A stretch of 64,000 nt of DNA from Nocardia jejuensis NBRC 103114 (GTDB lineage Bacteria > Actinomycetota > Actinomycetes > Mycobacteriales > Mycobacteriaceae). Numbering within the stretch: position 1 is the first letter of the stretch; each line of letters begins with the position of its first letter. The notes under the pieces are model-generated. The model made no database searches, was not told where the DNA came from, and saw only the letters and a program-made list of their open reading frames with translations. The DNA lies in contig NZ_BDBU01000007.1 in assembly GCF_001613145.1 (NCBI RefSeq), positions 62,001 through 126,000 of the forward strand. Reading direction: 5' to 3'. Made by a program: the position numbers and the translations under genes. Below, piece after piece: positions 8,518-17,407 of the stretch.

Positions 8518-8906
8518 GGGCCCACACTCCTTGTTCAGACTTCGCCGATTTGCAGTTCTCTTCCGCACCATAGGGATTGACTCGTCTTGCGGTTTGCGAC
8601 CCCGCGTCCCTCGATGCCGACCGTACGAACCGTAGCCGGGTATGCGACGTCTTGCGGGTGCGCGCCGAAGATATCAAGAAACTAAACGATCTGTTGCGAA
8701 CTTGCTGGTAGAAACGTCGACTTTGCTGTAACCGGGGGTATTTCGTGATCACCGGAGTGGTGCGTCGCCGCGATTGCGTGAGTTGTCGTGGTCGGCGGCG
8801 CGCGTCGGTGAGCACCGCGTTCGGAAATCGTTCAGTGGGTGTTGAGCGCGGCCGCACATCATCGTCGCGACCATCGACCCACATTCGCCAGGAAGGCTTA
8901 TCGAGG
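8518..8906. other. Divergent intergenic region, cutinase / lipoprotein hydrolase
   Basis: About 390 bp with both flanking genes pointing outwards. The stretch around 8670-8745 is more AT-rich than its surroundings and probably holds promoters, but no confident -35/-10 pair or operator was identified. An open frame reading into the hydrolase from 8745 lacks a ribosome binding site and signal-peptide logic. Confidence 0.4.
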
Positions 8907-9773
8907 ATGAGCATCACACGCAGGCACGGTCTCGCACGGACCGTGCTGATCGCCACGGCCGTCGCGCTGAGCATGGCGGCGACCGCATGTTCGGCCCAGC
9001 CCGAGAACCGGGCTCAGGGCAAGGCCGAGGACGAGGCCCCGGCCCAGCAGCCCGCCGACAGGCCGGGCGTGCTGCTGGTGCACGGCGCGTTCGCCGACGG
9101 CTCGAGCTGGAGCCGAGTCGCGGAAAAGCTACAGCGGGACGGATATCGGGTGACGACCGCCGCGGTTCCGCTGCGCGGCCTCGCCTATGACTCCGCGTAC
9201 ATCCGCACGATCCTGGACGGCTTGCCGGGCAGAACCGTCGTCGTGGGCCACTCCTACGGCGGCGCGGTCATCACCAACGCCGCCGCCGGTTCCCCGAAGG
9301 CCGCGGGCCTGGTCTACATCGCCGCGTTCGCACCGGACAGGGGCGAGAGCCTCGGCGAACTCGATGCGCGCTTCGGCGGTCCGGCCACCAAAATCTCGGT
9401 GCCGCACGAGTATCCGCTGCCGGACGGTGCGGGCAGGGCTCCCGAGTTGACCATCGCACCGGTCAAGTTCGGCGAGTTCTTCGCCCAGGATCTGCCCGCG
9501 GCCGAGGCCGCGGTGCTGGCGGCCGGACAGCGTCCGATCGCGGTCGCCTCGTTCACCGAGCAGACCGCCGAACCGGCCTGGAAGAGCCTGCGGAGTTGGA
9601 CGCTGGTGGCCGAGGACGATCGGATGATCCCGCCGGACGGCCAGCGCCGGATGGCCGCCCGGATGAACGCGACCGTGGTCGAACACGCGGGCAGTCACGC
9701 GGTGGCGCTGTCGCAGCCGCAGGCAGTGGTCGATCTCATCGAAACCGCGGCGACCGAGACGACCCAGGGCTGA
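8907..9773 (+). CDS. Alpha/beta hydrolase lipoprotein
   Basis: A 288-residue exported hydrolase. The N-terminus MSITRRHGLARTV, hydrophobic core and lipobox (ATAC then SAQ) indicate lipid modification on Cys27 and anchoring to the outer face of the membrane. The mature part is an alpha/beta hydrolase of the HNL/esterase-like group: LLVHGAFADGSSW (oxyanion region), GHSYGG (nucleophile Ser), AEDDRMIP (acid), AGSHAVALSQP (His). The start is placed at ATG 8907 because the signal peptide begins there and AGGAAGG precedes it. Substrate unknown. It is followed after a short gap by a convergent isochorismatase-like gene. Confidence 0.85.
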   Translation: MSITRRHGLARTVLIATAVALSMAATACSAQPENRAQGKAEDEAPAQQPADRPGVLLVHGAFADGSSWSRVAEKLQRDGYRVTTAAVPLRGLAYDSAYIRTILDGLPGRTVVVGHSYGGAVITNAAAGSPKAAGLVYIAAFAPDRGESLGELDARFGGPATKISVPHEYPLPDGAGRAPELTIAPVKFGEFFAQDLPAAEAAVLAAGQRPIAVASFTEQTAEPAWKSLRSWTLVAEDDRMIPPDGQRRMAARMNATVVEHAGSHAVALSQPQAVVDLIETAATETTQG

Positions 9774-9806
9774 CCGATCGGCGCACCGCGGCAGCGCTGT
9801 CACCGC

Positions 9807-10397
9807 TCAGTCGAGCGCGGCTGTCGTCGGGACGACGACACCGTAGAGATCGCCGATCGTCGCGAGTGCGCTGTGGTGCAACTGCTTTGCGGTGACCTCG
9901 GCGACGGCGGTCCGCAGCGGCCGGGTCGCGCAGGCGTCCGCGACGACGGTGACCCGATTGCCGCGCAGGAACGCGCCTTCGGAGGTGAACGTCACGCACA
10001 TGTGGGTCATGAACCCGGCGATGACGAGGTTCTCGTTGCCCGCGGCGTCGATCCGCGCGCCGAGATCGGTGTCGAGGAAACCGTTCGGGGCGGTCTTGAC
10101 GACGACGGGTTCGCCGTCGCGAGGCGCGAGGCGGGGGTGGATAGCGCCGATATCGGTGCGGATGTCGTAGGGGGTGCCCTCGCCACCGTCGTTGACGACG
10201 TGGATGACCGTCGACCCCGCCGCCCGCGCCGCTGCCAGGAGTGCGGCGGCGGCGTCTAGCGCGGGCTCCCAGTCGGTCAACTCCATGACACCGCGGGTGT
10301 AGGTGTTCTGGTAGTCGATCAGCACCAGCGTGGCATCGGCCAGGGTGGCCGGTTTCGGATCCAGGCCGTTGAGTTCGCGCAGCGTCGTGGTTGTCAT
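9807..10397 (-). CDS. Isochorismatase-family cysteine hydrolase
   Basis: A 196-residue single-domain protein. The catalytic Asp (LIDYQNTY near residue 28), Lys (VVVKTAPNGF) and Cys (FMTHMCVTFT) of the isochorismatase-like superfamily are all present, so it should be an active amidase or hydrolase of the nicotinamidase/N-carbamoylsarcosine type rather than a degenerate copy. ATG 10397 has AAGGA seven bases upstream; the longer open frame extending to 11603 is only antisense of the neighbouring regulator. It is divergent from a GlxA-type AraC regulator across 135 bp, an arrangement in which that regulator commonly controls the hydrolase. Substrate not deducible. Confidence 0.88.
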   Translation of the reverse strand: MTTTTLRELNGLDPKPATLADATLVLIDYQNTYTRGVMELTDWEPALDAAAALLAAARAAGSTVIHVVNDGGEGTPYDIRTDIGAIHPRLAPRDGEPVVVKTAPNGFLDTDLGARIDAAGNENLVIAGFMTHMCVTFTSEGAFLRGNRVTVVADACATRPLRTAVAEVTAKQLHHSALATIGDLYGVVVPTTAALD

Positions 10398-10532
10398 CGA
10401 GAGTCCTTCTGCCGAGAGGGTCACGGCGGCGGTGCGCCGTCGTGACGTGGTGTTTTCCACGCTAGTCAGCATCGGGCGTGTCGGGAATGTCATGTAACCT
10501 GCAAATTCGGACACCGACTCGGAGGCAGGACC

Positions 10533-11519
10533 GTGCGCACTCTCGAACGCTTGATCGTCGTGGTTCTCTTCGACCGCATCGATCTGCTGGACGTCACCGG
10601 ACCACCGGAGGTCTTCTCGCTGCTGCAGCGCGAGATGGACGAGCCGACGGGCTATCAGGTGGTGCTGGCCTCGGAGACGCTCGACCCGGTGACCACCTCC
10701 GCAGGGGTGCGGGTGCTGCCCGATGTCACCTTCGAGCAGATCGCCGATCGGCGCATCGACACCCTGGTGGTGCCGGGCGCGGTCGAGATCGACGCGCAAC
10801 GGCGGGTGCGCGCGATCTGCTACCCCGAGATCGTCGAATGGGTGAGGGCGCTCGCCGGCCGGTCCCGCCGCGTCGCGTCGGTATGCGTGGGCGCGCACAT
10901 TCTCGCGGAAGCCGGTCTGCTGGACGGCAAACGGGCCACCACGCACTGGTCCACCGCGCCGCAGCTGGCGGCCGATCACCCGGCGATCGAGGTCGACGCG
11001 GATCCCATCTTCATCCGGGACGAGAACGTCTGGACCGGTGCGGGGCTCACCGCCTGCCTGGACCTGGCGCTCGCACTCGTCGCGGACGACTTCGGGGAGG
11101 CGGCGGCGCTGCGCGTGGCGCGGCAGCTGGTCATGTTCCTCAAGCGGCCCAGCGGGCAGAACCAGTTCAGCGTCGCGCTCGAACCACTGTCCACCACGCG
11201 CCGGATCGACGAACTGCGCCACTACATTTCGCGGCACCTGGGCGAGCAGCTCACCGTCACCGATCTGGCCGAGCACGCGCATGTGAGCGATCGGCAGCTC
11301 ACCCGGATCTTCAAGACCGATCTCGGGACGACTCCGGCGGCCTATATCGAATCCGTGCGCGTCGAGGCCGCCCGGAATCGGCTCGAGACCACCGACGACA
11401 CGCTCGAAAGGGTCGCCGCCGGATGCGGATTCAACACCACGGACACCCTGGTGCGCGCGTTCCGTCGCAAGCTGGACACGACGCCGACGGAGTATCGGAA
11501 CAGATTCCGCATCGAGTGA
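10533..11519 (+). CDS. GlxA-type transcriptional regulator (DJ-1/PfpI domain plus AraC HTH)
   Basis: A 328-residue regulator. Residues 5-185 are a DJ-1/PfpI-like class I amidotransferase fold (LFDRIDLLDVTGPPEVF, VPGA, SVCVGAHILAEAGLLDG, ATTHW), used here as sensor; the Cys in SVCVGAH occupies the nucleophile elbow. Residues 215-325 hold two AraC/XylS helix-turn-helices (LTVTDLAEHAHVSDRQLTRIFK and LERVAAGCGFNTTDTLVRAFRR). GTG start with GGAGGCAGGA upstream. Divergent from the isochorismatase-family gene, its likely target. The ligand is unknown. Confidence 0.9.
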   Translation: MRTLERLIVVVLFDRIDLLDVTGPPEVFSLLQREMDEPTGYQVVLASETLDPVTTSAGVRVLPDVTFEQIADRRIDTLVVPGAVEIDAQRRVRAICYPEIVEWVRALAGRSRRVASVCVGAHILAEAGLLDGKRATTHWSTAPQLAADHPAIEVDADPIFIRDENVWTGAGLTACLDLALALVADDFGEAAALRVARQLVMFLKRPSGQNQFSVALEPLSTTRRIDELRHYISRHLGEQLTVTDLAEHAHVSDRQLTRIFKTDLGTTPAAYIESVRVEAARNRLETTDDTLERVAAGCGFNTTDTLVRAFRRKLDTTPTEYRNRFRIE

Positions 11520-11579
11520 GGGACGGGCTCGGGAGCCGGCCCGCTCGTGAACGCGGTCATGGAGTTCCTCACCGCGCCT

Positions 11580-11605
11580 CGGTGCACGCCCGGGGGCGTG
11601 CACCG
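11580..11605. terminator. Bidirectional hairpin terminator
   Basis: CGGTGCACGC (11580-11589) pairs perfectly with GCGTGCACCG (11596-11605) around a 6-base loop. It sits between the convergent AraC-type regulator (stop at 11519) and ABC1 kinase gene (stop at 11614). No U-tract follows on either strand, as is usual in this group. Confidence 0.6.
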
Positions 11606-11613
11606 GCGCCGGT

Positions 11614-13068
11614 TCAGCCGACGGCGGTGTTGCGCAGTCCGGACGCGGTGCGGCGCAGGCGTGCCGCGTTCAAATCGATCGGCAGCCCGCGGCGCTCACC
11701 GTATTCGGCGAGGACGGCGGCCGATTCCGGTGACCAGCGCAGGATTTCGGCGCGCATGGGACCGGTGGTGCCGAGCTGGCAGACCAGCCCGAGCAGGGTG
11801 AGCACGGCGCGGGCGAACGGGGTGTAGTAGGCGGGCATGGTGAGCTGGCGATTGACATTGCTCAGGCGGGGATTCAGGGCGGTCAGGACGCGTTCGCGCA
11901 GCCAGTGCTTGTCGACCCGGAAGCTGTCGTGGCGCAGCAGTTCGGTGTAGGGGAACAGCTGCTCGGCCAGTGCGTGAATATCGAAAATTGCTCGCGGAGA
12001 AGCGAATCCGTGCTGCCGGATGGCCGCGTCCAGCTCGGTCGAGCCGCCGTTGAAGAGCGCGCCGACGATATCGCGCACCATGGGCGGGAACTGGGCCGGG
12101 GGCCACGCGGTGCAGGCGCCGAAGTCGACCACACCGAGGCGGCCGTCCGGCAGCACCCGGAAGTTCCCGGGATGCGGGTCGCCGTAGAGCAATCCGGTGC
12201 GCGGGGCCGAGGACAGCACGAAGCGCAATGCGAGCATGCCGACCCGGTCGCGTTCGGACTGTGCGCCGCTCTCGATCAGGCGGTTCGATCCGACGCCGTC
12301 CAGCCATTCGGTGACGATCACATCGCCGCGCTGCAGCACCACGGACGAGACCGCGAAATCGGGGTCCCCGGCGTAGGCGTCGGCGAAGATCCGCTGGTTC
12401 TCGGCCTCGGCCGTGAAATCCAGTTCGGCACGGACGCATTCGGCGAGCTGATCGGTCAGACCGCGGATATCCGCGTTGGGCAGGAACACTCCGGTCAGCG
12501 CGGACATCCGGCGCAGCTGGTCGAGATCGCTCAGGACCGCGGCGCGGGCGCCCGGATACATCACCTTCACCGCGACGACCCGGCCGTCGTGCCAGCGGGC
12601 GCGATGCACCTGACCGATGCTGGCCGATGCCGCCCGGCGGTCCTCGAACTCCCGGAACTGGTTGCGCCACTGCGGTCCCAGCGATTCGGCCAGCACCGAG
12701 TGCACGGTGGCCGGGAGCATCGCGGGCATCGAATCTTGTAAGCGGCCCAATGCGATTCGATACGGTTCGGCCAGTTCCGGTGGCAGGCCGAGTTCGTAGA
12801 TGGCCAGCAGTTGGCCCAGTTTGGCGGCGCAGCCCTTCAATTCGCCGAGCACGTCGAACATGTGCTGCGCGGTGCGCACCTGGATCTCATGGTTCACCTC
12901 GGCGGCCGAGCGGACCCCCAGTGCGCGTTTGCTCGCTCCCGCCATCCGGCGGCCCGCGAACGCCACCGGCAGTGCGGCCAGTTTCGCGGTGCGAACCGCC
13001 CTGCGCGTCGGTGGATTTCCGTCGGCACCCGGATTCCCCCACCGTGCGCCGATGCGTCCCACTGTCAT
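11614..13068 (-). CDS. ABC1/UbiB/AarF-family atypical protein kinase-like protein
   Basis: A 484-residue member of the ABC1 (ADCK/UbiB) family. Characteristic elements appear in order: LKGCAAKLGQLLAI (the KxGQ helix), SASIGQVHRA (the Ala-rich loop replacing the kinase P-loop), VVAVKVMYPG (Lys of VAVK), ELDFTAEAENQ, GDPHPGNF (catalytic loop) and VVDFGAC (DFG). These proteins are ATP-binding and support isoprenoid-quinone or other lipid metabolism; the exact target in actinobacteria is not settled. There is no clear transmembrane tail. ATG at 13068. Monocistronic between a terminator and the ACT-domain gene. Confidence 0.9.
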   Translation of the reverse strand: MTVGRIGARWGNPGADGNPPTRRAVRTAKLAALPVAFAGRRMAGASKRALGVRSAAEVNHEIQVRTAQHMFDVLGELKGCAAKLGQLLAIYELGLPPELAEPYRIALGRLQDSMPAMLPATVHSVLAESLGPQWRNQFREFEDRRAASASIGQVHRARWHDGRVVAVKVMYPGARAAVLSDLDQLRRMSALTGVFLPNADIRGLTDQLAECVRAELDFTAEAENQRIFADAYAGDPDFAVSSVVLQRGDVIVTEWLDGVGSNRLIESGAQSERDRVGMLALRFVLSSAPRTGLLYGDPHPGNFRVLPDGRLGVVDFGACTAWPPAQFPPMVRDIVGALFNGGSTELDAAIRQHGFASPRAIFDIHALAEQLFPYTELLRHDSFRVDKHWLRERVLTALNPRLSNVNRQLTMPAYYTPFARAVLTLLGLVCQLGTTGPMRAEILRWSPESAAVLAEYGERRGLPIDLNAARLRRTASGLRNTAVG

Positions 13069-13147
13069 CGATCAACCCCTCGCGCGTCTATGTGTGCGCC
13101 TGGGGAAGTCTGACACAGTCTGAAACTGGCTGGTCTGAAATGTCGGG

Positions 13148-14020
13148 CTAGTGGCGGAAGGATCCCGGATATTGAGACGGAAGGCGGCGTGTCACGGCGG
13201 GTATCTCCGGTGCGTCGCGGTGCTGCCCGGACAACAGGGCCAAATCGGTGAGGCGGTGCGCGCGGGCGACCTCCGCGGGGGTGAAGGGCTCGCCCGATCG
13301 CACGAAGGTCATCGCGCCCATCTCGCCCTCGGGAACGATCTCGAGCATGGTGCTGCCGGGGGTGCGGTCCGGATCCGCGGACGGAACATACTGCGCGCCC
13401 AGCAATTCCGCGATCACGAGCGGGAGCTCATCGGGATCGGTGGCAACCCGTGCGGCCAGGCCGAGGGCTCTGGTCTGCCCGTCCACCAGCGTCAATGCCG
13501 AGGCGGGCCAGACGCCGATGGCGGTGCCGCCGGATCGGGCCACCGCGCCGGCCAGGCGCTGCGGGGGAACATCGGCCGGCGTGGAGACCACCAGCTCGTC
13601 CAGCACGCCGTCCTCCAGATGGTGTACGTGGACGGTGAGGATGTTCGCACGGCGGTACGCGAGCTGTTTGGCCAGCAGCTCGAGCCTGCCCGGCGTGTTG
13701 TCCAGTCGCACCCGGATACGCCACAGGCGCTCGGCGCTGTCGAGCCGGTGGCGATGAGTCAGTTCCGGGCCGTGCAGCCAGCGGCTCAGATAGCGCATGG
13801 CTCCGGGCTCCACCACCCAGATGACGAGAATCGTGGTGGTGATGGTCAATACGGCGACCGTGACGAGATAGGACAGTTCCAGGTGCACGACCAGCGCGTG
13901 CAGCGCCAATTCGACGGGAAAGACAGCGGCCAGTTTGGCGAGGGTGAGCCGTGTTCGACGGGGGTGGGGCAGCCGACCGCATACTTCGCACGCCAGCGCA
14001 TGTACTTCGGTTTGCCTCAT
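13148..14020 (-). CDS. ACT-domain membrane protein
   Basis: A 290-residue protein. After a cytosolic CEVCGRLPHPRR segment (possible metal-binding CxxC) come two hydrophobic helices at roughly residues 33-75 (VFPVELALHALVVHL, SYLVTVAVLTITTTILVIWVV). The C-terminal half begins with an ACT-type domain (WRIRVRLDNTPGRLELLAKQLAYRRANILTVHVHH), typical of small-molecule sensing in amino-acid metabolism. The last 100 residues are weakly similar to nothing I can name. Start at ATG 14020 fits the CxxC segment; a frame extension to 14131 has no ribosome binding site. Role unknown, probably a membrane-bound ligand sensor. Confidence 0.75.
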   Translation of the reverse strand: MRQTEVHALACEVCGRLPHPRRTRLTLAKLAAVFPVELALHALVVHLELSYLVTVAVLTITTTILVIWVVEPGAMRYLSRWLHGPELTHRHRLDSAERLWRIRVRLDNTPGRLELLAKQLAYRRANILTVHVHHLEDGVLDELVVSTPADVPPQRLAGAVARSGGTAIGVWPASALTLVDGQTRALGLAARVATDPDELPLVIAELLGAQYVPSADPDRTPGSTMLEIVPEGEMGAMTFVRSGEPFTPAEVARAHRLTDLALLSGQHRDAPEIPAVTRRLPSQYPGSFRH

Positions 14021-14178
14021 GTTCACCAGCCTGGTCGGCGCACGTTTCGGCACTGTGCTGGGAAGTAAAGACGCAGTGAAACAAATGGGCGAAGCGCTTG
14101 TGCCGAAGGCGAATTCGGTGAAATGGCGCACAACCCGGGCATCGGTGTGTCCGGTAGCACAGCCTTAGCGTCCGGCGG

Positions 14179-14514
14179 CTATTTTCGCGGCAGGGTCCGG
14201 GCGTAGGCCAGGCAGCGGTCCACCCACTCCTGGAGCGCGCGATCCTCGTGCAGGGCGTCGGGGTCGACACGCAACCAATTGGTCATTTCCCGCCCGCCCA
14301 TCACCATGGTGTCGACCGATTCCCGGCTGAGCAGCTCGGCGGCCTCCCGAGGGTCCACCCGGGCCAGGAGTCCACCCTGGCGGCTGGCCGCGACCGACAT
14401 GTTGCCGCCCAACAGGAAGGCCAGACCGCCGAACATCTTCTTCTCGGTCACCTCGCCCTGCGCGGGTCCCAGCGCGTCGCGAATTCGGTCGGCCAGTTTC
14501 TCGTCGTATGCCAT
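14179..14514 (-). CDS. TfoX/Sxy N-terminal domain protein
   Basis: A 111-residue protein matching the TfoX N-terminal domain throughout: LADRIRDALG, KKMFGGLAFLLGGNM and WLRVDPDAL. Full-length TfoX/Sxy regulates competence with CRP in proteobacteria; stand-alone N-terminal domain proteins of about 110 residues are common in actinobacteria and have no proven role. ATG 14514. It is divergent from the GCS2 ligase across about 140 bp. Confidence 0.85.
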   Translation of the reverse strand: MAYDEKLADRIRDALGPAQGEVTEKKMFGGLAFLLGGNMSVAASRQGGLLARVDPREAAELLSRESVDTMVMGGREMTNWLRVDPDALHEDRALQEWVDRCLAYARTLPRK

Positions 14515-14655
14515 ACCGCATTGTGTCCCCGCCCACCGACAATTTTCGGCAGAAACTTCCCGAAGAACGGGGTGTGACCGGGAAAAGGTGCGGAACTGCC
14601 GAAACAGACCGTTCCGACAGGTGTCGGCGGGCCGATATCGAGGTACACAGGATGA

Positions 14656-15744
14656 GTGGATGCCCCGCCGACGGTAGGTGTCGAAGAAGAGTTTCTCCTA
14701 GTCGATCCGCTGACCGGTGCGCCCGTCGGCAAGAATGTCGACGTCGTTCGCACCGCCGCGGATTTCGGAATAGACCTGCAATTGGAAATTATGCGGTGCC
14801 AGGTCGAAACCAGCACCGGAGTGCACACCGAGACCACCGAACTACTGCAGGAATTGCGCACCCTGCGCAGCGGCGCCGCGGCCAGCGCCGAGAAGAACGA
14901 GGCCCTGCTGCTCGCGGTCGCGGTACCGCCGACCGGCGTGGACGAGCTGACCATTACCGGCACACCGCGCTACAAGCGGATCGCCGAGGGCTACGGGCGG
15001 CTCGCGAACGAGCAGGGCCTGTGCGGCTGTCACGTGCACGTCGCCGTTCCCAATCGCGAGGCGGCCCTGCACGCGAGCAACTTCCTGCGCCCGTGGTTGC
15101 CGCTGTTCCTAGCCCTGACCGCGAACTCCGCGATCTACCGCGGCGATGAAACCGGTTATGCCAGTTGGCGAAACATTCTCTGGCGGCGCTGGCCCAGCGC
15201 CGGTCCGCCCCCGCACTTCGATACGACCCGTGAGTTCGACACCGCGGTCGAGGCGATGCTGTCCGCGGGCGTCATCCTCGATCAGAAGATGGTCTATTGG
15301 GATGTGCGTCCCTCGGTAGCCTTCCCCACCGTGGAGGTCCGCGTCAGCGACGTGCCCGCCACCGTGCAGGAGACCGCCCTGCTGGCCACCCTGATCCGCG
15401 CCACCGTAATGACCGCCCGCAGCGCCGATTCCGCCCCCTCGGTCGCGGAAGGCACACTGCGCGCGGCCTATTGGAAAGCGGCACACGAGGGACTCGACGG
15501 CCCCGCCATAGATCCGCTGCGCGGCACCACCATCCCCGTGCAGGACCTGCTCGGCACGCTCGTCGACCTCGTCGAGCCCGCCCTCGTGCACCTGGGCGAT
15601 CGGGACTTCGTCAACGACGCGATCACCGCCCTCCTCACCCGGGGTAACGGCGCTCACCGCCAACTCGAGGCCTTCCGCCACCGAGGTCAACTCGCCGACG
15701 TCATCGACGAACTGGCCCAAGCCACCCTCGCCTCCTGCCGCTGA
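14656..15744 (+). CDS. YbdK-family glutamate-cysteine ligase-like carboxylate-amine ligase
   Basis: A 362-residue GCS2-family protein. GVEEEFLLVD at the N-terminus, QLEIMRCQVETSTG, the GCHVHV metal/substrate motif, SWRNILWRRWPSAGPPPHF and VEVRVSDV follow the YbdK pattern. Such enzymes join an amine to a gamma-carboxylate with ATP; YbdK has weak glutamate-cysteine ligase activity. In a mycothiol-using actinobacterium the product is more likely a different gamma-glutamyl compound. GTG start at 14656. Not obviously in an operon. Confidence 0.88.
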   Translation: MDAPPTVGVEEEFLLVDPLTGAPVGKNVDVVRTAADFGIDLQLEIMRCQVETSTGVHTETTELLQELRTLRSGAAASAEKNEALLLAVAVPPTGVDELTITGTPRYKRIAEGYGRLANEQGLCGCHVHVAVPNREAALHASNFLRPWLPLFLALTANSAIYRGDETGYASWRNILWRRWPSAGPPPHFDTTREFDTAVEAMLSAGVILDQKMVYWDVRPSVAFPTVEVRVSDVPATVQETALLATLIRATVMTARSADSAPSVAEGTLRAAYWKAAHEGLDGPAIDPLRGTTIPVQDLLGTLVDLVEPALVHLGDRDFVNDAITALLTRGNGAHRQLEAFRHRGQLADVIDELAQATLASCR

Positions 15745-15770
15745 ACCACGCGATACGGCTGCGGGGCAGG

Positions 15771-16631
15771 CTATTTCATGCGTACGCAGAGGGCGTAGGT
15801 CTGGATTTCGGGGCCGCTGCCGTATCGGGTGGTGTGGGTGAAGACCATGTCGGCCTCGGGGTAGTCGGTGTCGCACTGGTTGTCGGCCAGGGGACCGGTG
15901 GGGCGGGCGATCACTTCGGCTTCGGCCTGAGGGTCGGTGCAGGGGACGATGACAAGGACCGGGTCGTCGTCGGTGGCCAGGGGGCCGTGCGTGTTGTGGA
16001 TGCAGTCGCCCGCGACGGCGAAGCCGGGGTCGGTGCGGGCCGTCGTCTTCGGGACCGCGGGCACCGACGGGATCACCGCGTAGGGCGCGGTGTAGGTGGT
16101 GCGAGGGTAGGTGGGGTAGCTGGAATAGCCACTGCCGGAGGAGGACTGGCTGCCGGCGGCCGAGGCGATCACGGAGCCGATGGCGATCAGCGGAATGAAG
16201 AAGCCGAAGAACTGCCAGCGCTGGACCAGTGGCTTGCCCTCGTCCATCGGCTGTGACGGCCCGCCGGGGATCGGCGGAGCCAGGCGGCCGATCCGGCCGC
16301 GGTTCACCACGTTGCTCAGGATGGTCAACGGGTTCACCACGACGAACGAGATCGGTCCCCACCAGCCCTGGACCAGGCTGTCCGCGGTCATGTGGCGGAA
16401 GACTGCGATACCGCAGTTGCGGCAGTAGGGGCCGGGCAGATTGCGCATCTGCATGAACAGAATCAGGCCGCGATGAGCGCGGAAGTCGAGCTTCACCGCC
16501 GGGGTGGCGCCGCAATACTTGCAGTAGACGCCGTTGGCGGACGCGAAATCGGGTGTGGCGAAGGCTGTATCGGACGTGGTCAAGCTGGACGATCCCCCCG
16601 GGGTGACACTGGAACCGTCGTATTCAAGCAT
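15771..16631 (-). CDS. Zinc-ribbon membrane protein with LppU/SCO3897-type C-terminus
   Basis: A 286-residue protein. Two CxxC pairs (CKYC near residue 37 and CRNC near 70) form a cytosolic zinc ribbon, followed by PLTILSNVVNRG, a transmembrane helix (WQFFGFFIPLIAIGSVIASAAG, about 140-160), a Ser/Tyr/Pro-rich linker and an extracytoplasmic domain with AGDCIHNTHG, VPCTDPQAEAEVIA and a final Cys, resembling LppU-family proteins. Paralogues are frequent in Nocardia and mycobacteria. Possible envelope-associated sensor; no activity known. ATG 16631. Confidence 0.75.
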   Translation of the reverse strand: MLEYDGSSVTPGGSSSLTTSDTAFATPDFASANGVYCKYCGATPAVKLDFRAHRGLILFMQMRNLPGPYCRNCGIAVFRHMTADSLVQGWWGPISFVVVNPLTILSNVVNRGRIGRLAPPIPGGPSQPMDEGKPLVQRWQFFGFFIPLIAIGSVIASAAGSQSSSGSGYSSYPTYPRTTYTAPYAVIPSVPAVPKTTARTDPGFAVAGDCIHNTHGPLATDDDPVLVIVPCTDPQAEAEVIARPTGPLADNQCDTDYPEADMVFTHTTRYGSGPEIQTYALCVRMK

Positions 16632-16724
16632 GATCGGGCGACAAACGCCGAGTCACCGCGAAAAGCGTTGCGGGCCCGGCGTTGCCGCTGCCTCGAAGGG
16701 GGATTCGGTTGTGCCCTGGCGACG

Positions 16725-17261
16725 CTACGCGAGGGGCTTGTCGTCGACGATCATGTCGTAGTTGACCTGATCGCCCTCGACATTGGTGGTCGTCGCGGTG
16801 ACACCCCAGCGGGTGCCGTCGCTTTCGGTTACCACGCAGCGAACGCTGGTGCCGGTGGCTCCCCGCAGCAGGCCCGTACAGGTGGACGACTTGGGCGCGA
16901 CGCCGACTTTCTCCTGATAGAAGTTGGACACATTGCCCGCGATGTCGTCGGGCGCGACGTATTTGTCGGTGAAGTTCAGGTCGTAGAACGCGGTGTCGTC
17001 GTCGACCTTGGTCACCTTCGCGGTGACCGCCCAGGCCTGGCCGTCACCGGCCGTGATCGTGCACTTCTGGGTGGCATCCACCTTGGCGTCCAGATCACCA
17101 TCGCACGCAACGGATTTCGCGTCTTCGTGCGACTTGTCGTGGAATACGCTACCGGCTTTCGATTCCACATCACTCTTGCTCACCGAACCGGTCCCCGTAT
17201 TGCATCCGGCCACGAGAATCGGGACGAACAAGAGGGGCAGAGCAGCTGTCAGTTTCCGCAT
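16725..17261 (-). CDS. DUF4333 lipoprotein with two tandem domains
   Basis: A 178-residue lipoprotein. MRKLTAALPLLFVPILVAGC gives a signal peptide with lipobox LVAGC, acylated at Cys20. The mature part contains two copies of the DUF4333 pattern: VESKAGSVF...ACDGDLDAKVDATQKCTITAGDGQAWAVT, then IAGNVSNFY...STCTGLLRGATGTSVRCVVTESDGTRWGVT. Each has a Cys pair likely to form a disulfide. DUF4333 proteins are short envelope proteins of mycolic-acid bacteria with unknown role. The start at 17261 is fixed by the signal peptide. Confidence 0.85.
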   Translation of the reverse strand: MRKLTAALPLLFVPILVAGCNTGTGSVSKSDVESKAGSVFHDKSHEDAKSVACDGDLDAKVDATQKCTITAGDGQAWAVTAKVTKVDDDTAFYDLNFTDKYVAPDDIAGNVSNFYQEKVGVAPKSSTCTGLLRGATGTSVRCVVTESDGTRWGVTATTTNVEGDQVNYDMIVDDKPLA

Positions 17262-17355
17262 AGACAACTTTATGCGCAGGTGTCGCGATGATCTTCGCGG
17301 TTTCGACAGGAAAGATCGACTTCGCACGGCGAGCCGGTGCGGCGCGCCGAAATTA

Positions 17356-17390
17356 TTGGCGAGGTTCGCACGTTTTGCGAACCTCGCCAA
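17356..17390 (-). terminator. Strong hairpin terminator of the mscR-MBL operon
   Basis: Perfect 15-bp inverted repeat TTGGCGAGGTTCGCA / TGCGAACCTCGCCAA with a 5-base loop, starting 18 bp after the MBL gene stop codon. On the minus strand it is followed by the AT-rich TAATTTC. Confidence 0.8.
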
Positions 17391-17407
17391 TCTCGGGCGT
17401 TCCGGAC

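Noticed and set aside
10466..10520. GTGTC...GACAC inverted repeat upstream of the GlxA-type regulator
   Set aside because: Arms of only 5 bp, about 30 bp apart; not distinguishable from chance in this DNA.
10398..11603. Long N-terminal extension of the isochorismatase-family gene
   Set aside because: It lies opposite the AraC-type regulator gene; a good ribosome binding site and domain start are found at ATG 10397.
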